From Panax quinquefolius (taxonomy: Eukaryota; Streptophyta; Magnoliopsida; Apiales; Araliaceae): DNA of 64,000 nucleotides. Positions within the stretch are counted from its first letter, which is position 1; the number at the start of each line of letters is the position of its first letter. Below the pieces are notes generated by a model. The model ran no database searches and was not told the DNA's origin. It saw only the letters and a program-made list of their open reading frames with translations. Of this stretch, positions 35,124 through 45,958 are shown piece by piece. The stretch covers positions 134,802,568 to 134,866,567 of the forward strand of contig CM035167.1 of assembly GCA_020205615.1 (NCBI GenBank), in the 5' to 3' direction. The position numbers and the translations under genes were made by a program.

Positions 35124-37044
35124 ATGGCATCAAGAATGTTGAGAATATGATGGAGCCACGGAGGTATTGATTCTCCACGGATCGATAATCGGGACAATGT
35201 CTGACGAGGATGGCGATAATCCTCTCTGTAAAACAACAACATCGATCGATTGATGAATGATGCGATGCGTTTAAAGGTTTTAGAATTTTCATACGACATC
35301 GGTAGCGACTCTGTCAAAAGCGTGGGGTGGAAACACGGAAAACTCTCGGCGGTCGCATTAAACAATTCAAGGTTGGGACCACGGGAGTTTAGGGGAAGCA
35401 AAACCACTTACTTGGCGGAAGCATGGATAAAGCATGATTACAAGATATTTGATGTCTTGGGATGCTCAGAAGAAGCAAAAGGTTCCTTTTCTTGCCTTTA
35501 TATATATGCTTGGAGGAGGCGATTCTTGGTGGGAATCGGTAAAAGCGTACTCGACTTCTTTGTCTTGAAGATATCTTGGGAGAAGTTCGGGGAGTACATT
35601 TCAGCGACAAATACTTTCTGAAAGTATTAGCCACATGAAGGAGGTGGAGTTTATCAAGTTGGAACAAAACAATATGGCCAGTGTCATGATACGAGGCAAA
35701 ATTTGCGGAGTTATCACGGTTTCGTCCCACTTGGTGGATAATGAAGAGAATGGCGCGAATGTTTTTAAGAGGTTTGAAGCGGAGATCGTCGACATCTTAT
35801 TTCTCATAAAGCTGTGTTTTTATTAGGATGTTGTAAATAGGGCTCGATTAGTGGGTAGCGATAGCGAGTCAGTATGACTAAAAAAAAAGAAGCGGCAAAA
35901 TTATAATACCGGCGAGAGTAGTCATGAGCGGTGACAACAAGCGTGGAGGAATCAGCGGGCGGATATGGTAACCACCGGTGGTGTCGGGGCCAAAATAATA
36001 AGAATGGACATTTCAAGAAAAGGAGATTCAATGATGATGGAAAGAGCGCGTCGGCTTTTTTTTGTTGTTAAGAAGGAGAAGGACCACTATTATATGCTTC
36101 AAAATGCGGGAGGAGAGGACACATCGGTCCGAAGCTGCGCCATGTAATCAAAGCATGTTATAATTGTGGAAGAGAAGGTCACTTAGCTCGATTTTTGTCG
36201 TTTCTGAAGACAAATTCAACTAGGATGGAGGCACCAAAAATTTGTCCCGGACAAACCAGCCGGTAGTTTAAGAAGGCGTTTTTTTTTTTTCTCGTGACGA
36301 GGAACTGAATAAAATTATCACGGGTAAGTTAATCATAAGCTCTTGCGAAGTCTATCTAGTGTTAGATACCGATTCTACCCACTCTTTTATTTCACTAGTT
36401 GTGTTCAGCGTTTAAATTTGACTCAGAAGAAGTTAAACTTTGACTTATTGGTTGAAACCGTTAGTAGGAGCCTTCGTTTACCTTCTTATTTTAAATCTTG
36501 TTTGATCAAAAATAAACATTTTCACGTTACTGTCGATCTTATATCTTTTTTGAAAATACTTGCCTTTGATGTGATTTTTAGGAATCGATTGGTTAACTTC
36601 TACTCATTATTCTTTTTTGTAAGGTTGTTAGCTTTTATATTCATAACCAACTTTGTTATCTGAATTCAAAGTAACCAAACCCTAAAAAGTTAATTATTGT
36701 TATATCAAGCCATAAGTAAAAAGCCCCGAACCTTTCGTTGTTGACTTCCTTGTGTGGAATGCTGCAAAAGCGGACTTTACTGTGGCGACATCGTGAATGA
36801 AGATGGCAAGTTTATAGGTATCATTGTGAGGTCTTATCTAGGTTAAGGGATAGAAAGTCACAGTTGGTATCAATGTGACGTCTTATCAAGTCTTGGATGA
36901 AAGTGTGATTTTGAATGATATTTCTATCATTAATAAATTTCTTGGCGTATTCTTGAAGATTTCTAGCCTACCTAGGCGTGAAATCGAATTTTGTATTGAC
37001 CCGGTCAAAAACCCATTTCTTAAACCCCCTCGAATATTTCTTGA
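35124..37044 (+). pseudogene. Gag-protease-RT edge remnant of element B
   Basis: Gag begins near ATG 35124 and stays open in pieces, with the central part at 35250-35620 readable (YKIFDVLGCSEEAKGSF). Two zinc knuckles lie at about 36090-36195, the second as YNCGREGHLAR. Protease follows (36330-36660); its active site reads Asp-Thr-Asp at 36365-36373 instead of DTG. A 135-bp segment (36726-36860) that also occurs in A and C comes next, then the N-terminal edge of RT (36890-37044). Nothing of RT core, RNase H or integrase remains after that. Confidence 0.72.
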
Positions 37045-38204
37045 CTAAAATGAGCAGTTTCGTGGTTTATGATGAAAGTCATAATAAAAGCATTGGACTA
37101 ATGAAAATCATGGGTATGAAGTATTAGTAAGTTTATGATGAGTTATGTTGGTTAGTATGTGAAAACATGAAAGTTTCTTAGAAATCACAAAGAGTTGAAA
37201 ATCAGATTTTTGGTGAAAAGCGTAACATGAAATTCAATTGACCATATCTCCTATTATATTTTGAATTTTTTGAGTGTGGTCAAGTCCTAGAGTTAGATCT
37301 ATGAGTTACCTAACTAATCCAAGTGGAATTACTGGAAAAGGTGTTGTAGATTTTTTGTGTGGACTGATTTTTTAGCAAAAGGAGGCCAAAAGCTGTAAAT
37401 TCAAAAAATGCTACTGCCATGAATTTTTAAGGGGCTGTTTCGGCCACTTAAATTATGAGAAAAATTCTGGCCTTTTGGGACATGAAAGGTATATGGTATA
37501 AAAGTACCTCCTGTCCAAAAATGAGCTCATTACGACTTAAAATGAGCAAGTTATGACTATTTCAATATTTAGGTTTTTTAAAAAAGCGCTATAACAGGAG
37601 TTCTATAACTCCGATGACCATGAAATTTAAACTAGAAGCTCACGTTAACATGTGTAAGGTCCTGCCAAGATTTGGGAATTTTGGAGTTAAACTTGAGGTA
37701 GCTAATTTCTTAAGGAATTAATTAGAAATTGATTTTTGAAAAATAGTAAATGAATTTTAAAATTCGAGAAAAATATATTTTCATTATGGGACTATATTAT
37801 GCTAAATCCCAGAAAAGAAATATTTTTGGGACTGATTTGGTATTTTTCATGAAAATAGTTTAATTCTGAACATATGAGTTAAATATGTTATGTGAAGTAA
37901 CAAAGTTGAAAATAGGATTTTATGGCTAGAGAATCCTATATAGAGTATATGCATATTTTTTTGAGGATTTGATAATTGGTGATGATATCTTATGAGTATG
38001 GCATTTTGAATGATTAAATGCATTATATGGTAAAAGCGTAAACAATTGAGATAAATTGTTTATAAATTTAAGAAGTGATTAAAATATTGTTTATAATATT
38101 AATGATATTAGATTATGAGATTATTAAGTGATTGATAACATGGGGATATTCTTGAATCTGGATAAATTATATTATAAATGTTTAATATTTATCCTTTATC
38201 TCAT
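37045..38204. other. Foreign sequence inside element B, possibly part of another retrotransposon LTR
   Basis: About 1.16 kb with no match to the other elements of the nest. Words such as ATAACTCCGATGACCATGAA and a pattern of non-coding, A/T-rich sequence with GACCATATCTC resemble LTRs of other plant Gypsy elements. I see no ends, target duplication or coding region. The origin is unresolved. Confidence 0.5.
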
Positions 38205-39467
38205 TTGATTGATTCTTTATATCATTATCCTCATTATTTTATATTATGTTGAAAGTAAATACGTGGCTTTTGTAGTGCGTAGATGGACTTGGTATGATTA
38301 TGATGAGGGATTATTCGGTATAATCATAGTAGTAATTGAAAACTGATTATCTTTGGTAGTAGTAGTAATTTGGATAATTTGTGGTCGTGATATCTTAATG
38401 AATATGATTATCTTTGGTAGTAGTGCATGGATAATTTGTGGATGATCTTAATGAATATCCACGATTATCTTTGGTAGTAGTGTGCATGGATAATTTGTGG
38501 TCGTGTAAATCTTAATGAATGAATAAATTATCTTGATAGATAGACATGGATAATTTTTAATATGTGTATCTTAATGAATACACGATTATCTTTGGTAGTA
38601 GTGCATGGATAATTTTGTGTGATAATCTTAATGAATACACGATTATCTTTTAGTGCGGGGATGTGATGATGGATGGATAATTTGTGTATCTTAATGAATA
38701 ACGATTATCTTTGGTAGTAGTGCATGGATAATTTTGTGGTCGTATCATAATGAATACGATTATCTTTGATAGTATGGATAATTTGTGGTCGTGATCTTAA
38801 TGAATACACGATTATCTTTTTAGTAGTAGTGCATGGATAATTTGTGGTCGTGATCTTAATGAATACACGATTATCTTTGGTAGTAGTGCGATTATCTAAT
38901 GAATGGTAATAATTATGGATAATATGATTATCTTTGGTAGTAGTGCATGGATAATTTATTGGAATAATCTTAATGAATACACGATTATCTTTTGGTAGTA
39001 GTGCGTGGATAATTGGTGGTGCGTGATCTTAATGAATATCCTTGGCACGTAGTGCGGGGATGATTCGATGATATGGATTAATTATTTGAAATTTGAGTCT
39101 CGTGATGAAATATTAATTCATGGATGTGGTAAAAAGTCGTCTTTGGTAGTAGTAGTGCATTGATAGACTTGGTATGATTATGACCACGGATTATTCGGTA
39201 TAATCATGGTAGTAATTGAAAACACGAATATCCTTGGCGGTGGTGCATGGATAATTCGTGGTTGTGATCTTATTAAAATTTGAGTCTCGGTATTATTGGT
39301 TTCTGGTTGTATATCTTTGGCTTTGTAGTGCAAAGATGAATTGTTAATGAATATCTTTGGGTAGGATTGCGAAGAAAGATGAATTTAATAATTTTTAAGC
39401 GATAAAAGGTATTGAGGTATCCTCATCTCTTTATCATATCAGTCGTACCCTAATTTGGGAGAAATTC
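38205..39467 (+). repeat. LTR-derived segment with an expanded 57-bp minisatellite (core 38340-39045)
   Basis: The flanks resemble the 3' half of B's own LTR (TATGATTATGA, ATTCGGTATAATCAT). The core has about 12 units of 53-65 bp, each with GATTATCTTTGGTAGTAGTG, CATGGATAATTTGTGGTCGT and a CTTAATGAATACAC-like end; unit starts lie near 38342, 38407, 38463, 38583, 38701, 38757, 38870, 38928 and 38982. The unit resembles the AATATCTTTGGC..GTAGTGCAAAGATGA unit of the family's LTRs. At 39410-39465 a short relic of the pol 3' end precedes the polypurine tract. Confidence 0.8.
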
Positions 39468-39482
39468 CATAAGGAGGGAGAT

Positions 39483-41903
39483 TGTGAGACCCAGATTTTT
39501 ATCGATAAAGATTTAAATTTTGTTGAAATAATTTTTTAATATTATGGTGTGAATTTGAGATAATATTATAGTTGTGGGTAGTATTTATAAATTTTGCAAA
39601 GTATCACAGTGGTTATATTATATTCGATTGGTGGGGAATATTATTAGGTTTAGCGAGGGAATATTAAATACAATGCTCAATCATTGGTGGACCCTAGCGA
39701 AATTATTGTCGGATTGAAAGCGACAAAAATATTTTATTGAAATAACGGCGGAAGTTTTCTGGTTGTTCTTGTTGAACTACTCGGTAGTAAAAATGCGATG
39801 TCGTGTGGTTGCGTAGTAGCGCTTGCGGTATTGATTATTGATCTTATGTGAGAAGTCACTCGGTTTGATTCCATTATTGTCGATTAATAATATGAATTAT
39901 TATAGCGATAATGGCGTTTTATTTTATTAAGTATTATTAGCGTAATAAAAGCGAAACATCTTTATATAAAATAGAATACTTTATTAAAGTTATTACATAA
40001 ATAGAATATATTATATTTTATTATGCATAGTGTTGCGTAGTGTTTTTTGTAGTGTTTTGCATAGTATTGCATAGTGTTTGCATAGTAAAATGTTTTTATA
40101 TAAATAGAATATATTATATTTTATTTAAAAGATTTTTCTTTAAATATGGATGAGTGGATTAAAGTAAATCAATACGGGATAGTTCATGGATTAATTCTTA
40201 TGCATTCCATTTTTCTATAAATAGAAGCTCGTTTCCTTCATTATTTTCTTACGAATTCATTTGAAACTAGAGAGAGAAATTATAGAGAAGCTATATAGAG
40301 AAAATTATAGAGAGAGAAGAAGAGAGTGATACGGTACTTCACTACTTTGATATCCGGTTCTTTTACGGTAGGGGTATTATTTTTTACGGTAAGAATTGTT
40401 ATTCTTTCTTCTTGAAGAGAACTTACATTATTCCATTTCATTATTATTACATTGGAATAACTTTTGTAAAAGTGGCATACCTATACATAACTTTGTATAT
40501 GTGGCGTACCCTATACTTGGTGAAATCCTTATGTTATTCCATTCTTATTATTACATTGGAATAACTTTTTGTATCTGTGATTTACCTATACTTGGTGACA
40601 TTCTTTATTATTACATTGGAACATCACATGCATGTGTTTTGGGACACTGGTTAATTTTATTATTACATTGGAACATCACATGCATGTGTTTTACAGGACT
40701 GGTTAAAATCTTTATCATTACATTTGGAATATCTATGTGTGTGTTTTACAGGACACAGTTCCATCTTTATTATTACATTTTGGAACATCACAGCCGGTGT
40801 GAATTTCACGACACTGGTTAGATTATTATTATTACATTGGAATAACTTTTACATCATCAATCAATCTGCATGCGTGGTGATTTCTTTTGTTATTCCATTC
40901 TTTATTATACCCGGTTGGTTAAAACTTTGACTTCTATACTCCATGAAATTAGTAGAATATCCTTGATATTTGCGTTTCATCGATATCTTTTCATGGAAAT
41001 ATTCTTACGATCATTCATTCTTGAATTTTACTCTACTGAAAGCGATATCATGTTGACAATTTGGGCGTTAATAATTCATGGATTAAATAATTCTTGAACT
41101 TGTTTTATTGAATTATTATGTCATTGTCATCATCCTCGTGTTATATTATGTTATCTTTGGCTTACGTGCATAGATGAACTTAGTATGATTATGACCGAGG
41201 ATCATTCGGTATAATCATGACTTGATATAAATGATGTGTAAAAAGTCCTCGGTGGCTTTTGTAATGCGATGATGGATAGTTTTTGGTATGATTATGACCG
41301 AGGGGTGATTCGGTATAGTCATGACCATTGATAATTTGATGAAAATCCTTGGCCAGTAATGCGGGGATGATTAGATGTGGTGGTTTTTTATTAAAATTTG
41401 AGTCTCGTGATAAAAATTGATGAAAACCTTTTAAAACCTAAAAGATAGTAGACTTTATTCTCTACTTGACTCTTTTAATGGATTGCTTATTCATTGCTTG
41501 ATTAAAGGTGGTTTCTATTGTATTTTATCGGTTTAACTTTGTTGAAGGCTAATGATAATTTATTACGCATTATCTTAGTCATAATATTTCTTCTTGGGCT
41601 AGTTGAGCTCACCCTTTCTTTCCTTTATTCTCTTGAGGAAATGAGAACATAATTTGAGACGAGTCGGGGAGCGGAGTAATGGTCGAGAGGATAGCATTAG
41701 TAGTCCTCACTATTACGTGAAATAGTGTGATAATAGTTGTAATGAGGACTCCTTTTGAGTTTGTATAATATCTAGTAGACAATATTTGTATTCAAACTCA
41801 CGATTTATGTCGTATTGTACCACAGCGATTTATATTAGTAAGTTGTATTTGAATTTATGTACCATGTAAGTGGCGACCCAAGATGGGTGGCGTATACCTA
41901 ATT
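39483..41903 (+). repeat. 3' LTR of element B, 3' end missing
   Basis: Pairs with 32490-34939 over nearly its whole length. It ends at CCTAATTTT, so the terminal GGAGGCGTC-type sequence is missing. TATAAATA lies at about 40219. Confidence 0.88.
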
Positions 41904-42687
41904 TTTTCATCATCCTGGGTCCTAAATGATGGTATTCTTGAATATCTTTGGCACGTAGTGCAAAAGATGAATGATTTCTTGATGAATATCTTTGGCCGTA
42001 GTGCAAAGATGAACAAGTGTTGAGATGAACATGGCCGATCGATTAATATCTTTGGCCCGTAGTGCAAAGATGAGCAGTGTTTAGATGAACATGACTAATC
42101 GATGAATATCTTTGGCTGTAGTGCAAAGATGAATATTTGATTCCAAATATATATTGATTGATGTTACTGGGGATAAAAATCTGAACGATGAACTTTTAAA
42201 TTCATATAATGAAGATAGTAGTTTGAATTCTCTACTTAACTCTTCTAATGAATTATTATTTCGATCGCGAAGATTGATTTAAAAGCGGTTGTTTATTGTA
42301 TTCTATTAGATTTTTTTCCTGTTGAGGACTAACGATAATTTGTTCTATATTATCTTAGTCATAATGTTCTTTCTTTGGGCTAGTTGAGCTCACCCCTTTT
42401 CCTTGTTGTTCCATTTTTTTCTTCTCGGGAGGCGAGAGTGTAGCGAGTACTAGTCGGGGTATGGAATGATGGTTCTAGAAGTGGTTCTAGTAGTCCTCAC
42501 TATTCTATAAAATAGTGTATCAATAATTGTAATGAGGACTTATTTGAGTGTGGATATTGTCTAGATGACAATATTTGTATTTAAACTCATAGTTTTTATG
42601 TTGTATTAATAAAGTTGTAGTTGTTTCTGTACCATGTATTTTGACAACTCAGAATGGGTGTTGTATACCTATTTTGGGGGCGTCACA
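41904..42687 (+). repeat. 3' LTR of element C, last piece
   Basis: Matches the C 5' LTR from about 20291 to 21067 and ends GGGGGCGTCACA followed by the target duplication CCTGT. The part matching about 19590-20290 is missing. Confidence 0.88.
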
Positions 42688-42692
42688 CCTGT

Positions 42693-45424
42693 CTTATGAT
42701 GATACGAGGTTGTATGCCATTAGAAATCTTATATGATAGTGGCAAAACACCCTTCCAAGTTAAGTTCACCTCACCTTCAACAGCTATAGACCACCGTTCT
42801 ATTCCCCTGTTATTCCCCCGCTCGACCTAGCTACACTTTTATTACCTGAAAGGAATTGTGAAACAAAAGGATGAGCACAACTAGCTCAGTAAAGAATATC
42901 ATGACTAAAGATAAATAAATTATCAATAGTCTTCATCAAGAATAAATCATAGATTTAGAACATATGGTAGATGATAAAACTTTTCAACCATAGTCAGAAG
43001 CGGAACGAAGCGATCCATTAGAAGAGTCGAATAGACCATAAAAGTCTATTATCTTCTCCATGTTAAAAGTCTACCAATAATGTTTTATCCCTGTAACATC
43101 AATCAACAATTCCTGTCCACAATCACATGTATAACTCATAATCGTAATTGTAGTTCTAAATTCCTTTCCTCATCCAAGACAAAGTTAATTTTCATCACCT
43201 GAAACATCAAAGATCATGATTATACCAAATCACGTTCTCGCTCATCTAAACACACTGCTCATCTTCGTACTTCTTGGCCAAAGATATTCATCAAAAATCA
43301 TTCATCTTTGACCATGTGCCAAAGATATTCATATCTCAAAGAAATATATAATCATTTCAGAATTTATATAAACAATAATTATAACCATGTTGATCAATTC
43401 ACCTTTGCACTTAAGCTAAAGATATTCAATTATAAATTCAATCGTCATGATCATACTAGTCACAATTCAACTTTTCACTACAGGCCAAAGAGAACCCTAG
43501 TCATGATCATACCAATAATCTACCCATCTTTACACTCCAGTGAAAGAGAATTTCAACATCAGGGTTATAAAAATGTTATATATGATAATAAAATCAATGT
43601 AATCAATATATAGTTTTAATCTCCAGAGTAATATTCATAAATCAACTATAATTTGGTTAGAAAAAGAAACTAATTTTGTAGTGAATAATACCCGTGAATA
43701 GTAACTCATGAATAGTAACTCGTGAATAGTAACTCATGAATAGTAAATCGTGAATAGTAACTCGTGAATAGTAACTCATGAATAGTAACCCCGACATGAA
43801 AAAGTTCCAAATTTGATAAAAATTTTGAACCAAAATTTTGGCATAATGATATTGAAGAAAATATCATTTTAAGAAGAATATAACACCCCTTACTATCCCT
43901 TACCTCAAAAAGAAAAGATTTGATTTGAAATAACGTTGAACGAACTTGTAGTATAGCAACACTCAAGATATCAAAATACTCACAAGAATACACTCGATAA
44001 TATAGAGAGAAATAGAGAAAACTTGAGCTCGGTGTGATTTTCAATTCTAACCTAAGCACCTTATTTATAGGAAATTGCTTAGAACACCAAAGCAGAAAAT
44101 TTAATAAAATATTAATATATAATTAAATTTTCTTACGCTCACTTTGAATTCTCTAGCTTCAGCACTTTGCACATGTTTAATGAGGCCACAAAATATAAAA
44201 AACGTTTTTATTAATAAAAATAAATAAAACTTTCAAAAATCAATTATTTCGAAATTTCAGAACTTTAATAATTCATAATAAATATCTCTTTTGTCAGAAA
44301 ATTCGAATCTCGCAACTTTTGATAGGAAATTCAATTCTCTACAACTTTGCAGAAGAAAGTTTTTCCAAATTCCAAACAGAAATTGACCGAAATTCACATA
44401 CGGACGATTTTACGGTATAATCAAATTTCGATTCAAGAAATGGGTCCACCGACACACAAAACATGTGTTAATCATTTAATGCAAAAAAAAAATACTCTTC
44501 TTCCTCATATACTCATATATCACACATTCATTGTAAAAATATCATCATTATTATATTATAATAATATAATAAAATATTATTTTATCGAGAAAAGATAAAA
44601 TATCAATTTTTAACAATTGTCACTTTAAAAATTTTCTCCATCTATATCCACATAAAATGAATATTTTCCTCATCATATAAATAATAAATTAATTATTCAC
44701 AAATAATATTACGAGAATCCATGATAATAATGACAACTGAGGCGGTTCCTGAGAAAGAGGGCTTTCAATAAGAATTTCTCCTTCTTGGTAGCTTGATTAG
44801 GTGACCAAACCTCTCCTTAAATGAACTTTCTAGACATTGCCAATAATGTTATCTAATAATATTATTCGGATAATATGAATTATTGCTTCGATAATGGAAA
44901 ATTGTGTAGTGACAATTATTAAAACAACGATAATATAAAATATCAACGCAAACAATTATTGAATCAATAAAATATTTGAGCAGTAATTCTTTGTAACAAT
45001 TATTGAGTAGTGCCTTCTTCACGTAAGAATCAATAATTGGTGCAATCTGGTGCTTCTTGTGCAACAACAGCAGTATTCTTTGTATTTTAACCAAAGGGTA
45101 TTCCAACAGGTGTTAGCAGTAATAACTACTCAGATTATTTAAAAAACTCCCTTTTGTCATTTTTTTTTTATCAAGCGGTTATTACATTATGGGGCCCACA
45201 AAAGGTCTGCTACTAGTTGCACGAATATTCCCGATAGTAAGCGAATATTCTACGACCAAACGAATATTCCCCGATAGAAATGAATATTTTATAACTACTT
45301 GCATATTTTGAAAAAAAAATTCATATATCACCCTTAATTTTAACTTTTATCAATTTAACCATTTACTGAATAGTAATTATAAGAAAATTGAATACTTTTA
45401 TTTCATAAAATTCGGGGTCTTACA
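42693..45424 (-). repeat. Solo LTR D, right (5') piece in reverse orientation
   Basis: Read on the minus strand it begins TGTAAGACCCCGAA (45424), with TATAAATA at 44069-44062, a CTCTATTTCTCTCTAT-like tract, the 15-bp TTACTATTCACGAG array (43790-43690) and units with ATATCTTTGGC (43450-43260). There are no open frames of interest. Confidence 0.82.
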
Positions 45425-45612
45425 CGTATAATGACTTAACTATACGATACTAGATTTCAGTGTAAAAACGTAGATTGAATCCTTAGAAACGTAAAGTGAA
45501 TCCTCAAATCGTAGAGTGAAACGTAGAGTGAATTCTTAGATCGTAGAATGACTTAGCTCTACGTTTCTACACTGAAGTCTAGTATCGTAGAGTTAAGTCA
45601 TTCTACGTTGCC
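45425..45612. repeat. 43-bp imperfect inverted repeat (hairpin) at the right edge of the nest
   Basis: Arms at 45431-45473 and 45559-45601 match in inverted orientation with about three mismatches; the arm starts ATGACTTAACT and ends AACGTAG. The loop has CGTAGAGTGAA-type repeats. The same words occur at 17545-17736 on the other side of element D. Confidence 0.8.
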
Positions 45613-45949
45613 CTTTTAACCGTGTGGAAAATTCTACACAAATTTAGCGCTCCTATATAATGCCTTAAAATCTCAAAACTATAAAAATGGAGGTTTGGAT
45701 GCTTACTTGTTGTATTTCAAATTTGTCACGCAATCAACACTTAATCTCATCAGCACCACTAATTTTGAAGGATCGCACCTGCTATTTTGGATAAATCGTG
45801 TCGTGTTCTCTCTCCATGTCTCTGTGTTTGTCTCCAACATTTTGAATTTGCTAGCCCAAATTTGACCTTTAACAGTCTCCTCACGTGACCCGCGTGCATG
45901 ACTAGGATGCAACTTTCCCTCCAATTTCGACTTTCGATAGGTTCCAATA
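45613..45949. other. Host spacer, no recognised feature
   Basis: Moderately GC-rich for the region. Minus-strand open frames of about 60-70 codons have no recognisable domain. It ends in the target duplication of the Mutator-like element. Confidence 0.45.
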
Positions 45950-45958
45950 CAAATGTTA

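Larger units (their letters stand above)
32490..41903 (+). mobile_element. Element B: chimeric Ty3/Gypsy element with foreign internal sequence and truncated 3' LTR
   Basis: The 5' LTR 32490-34939 starts TGTGAGACC, the 3' LTR 39483-41903 starts TGTGAGACCC after a polypurine tract AAGGAGGGAGAT. The LTRs belong to a different subfamily from those of A, C and G, but to the same one as the solo LTR at 1111-3560. The 3' LTR stops at ATACCTAATTTT, about 20 bases short of its expected end, and runs directly into C's LTR at TTTTCATCATCC. Target sequence at the left is ACATC (32485-32489); the right copy is lost. The internal region has gag, protease and an RT edge, then unrelated sequence and a minisatellite. 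Confidence 0.85.
18248..42687 (+). mobile_element. Element C: internally deleted Ty3/Gypsy chromovirus with nested insertions in its 3' LTR
   Basis: It begins TGTAAGACCCC at 18248, ends GGGGGCGTCACA at 42687 and is flanked by a perfect 5-bp duplication CCTGT (18243-18247 and 42688-42692). Own parts: 5' LTR 18248-21067, internal 21068-22208, and 3' LTR in three pieces, 22209-23144, 32049-32489 and 41904-42687. The internal region is only 1.1 kb, against about 4.7 kb in element G. Elements A and B sit inside its 3' LTR; about 0.7 kb of that LTR was lost at the right side of B. Confidence 0.9.
17737..45424 (-). mobile_element. Element D: reverse-oriented solo LTR split by the 24-kb nest C/A/B
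   Basis: In minus orientation the LTR starts TGTAAGACCCCGAA at 45424 and ends GGGGGCGTCACA at 17737. The own sequence is 17737-18247 plus 42693-45424. Flanks CGTAC (17732-17736) and CGTAT (45425-45429) form a 5-bp target duplication with one difference. It contains the family's features in reverse: the AATAGTAACTCGTG array at about 43690-43790 and TATAAATA on the minus strand at 44069-44062. There is no internal region. A part near the centre (17883-18247 plus 42693 to about 42785) does not match the other LTRs of the family. Confidence 0.82.

Noticed and set aside
38340..39045. CRISPR-like regular repeat array
   Set aside because: The whole unit is repeated, with no unique spacers, and the context is a plant retrotransposon. 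It is a minisatellite.
43308..43613. 101-codon open frame on the + strand
   Set aside because: It lies antisense through solo LTR D and reflects its repeated ATATCTTTGGC units.
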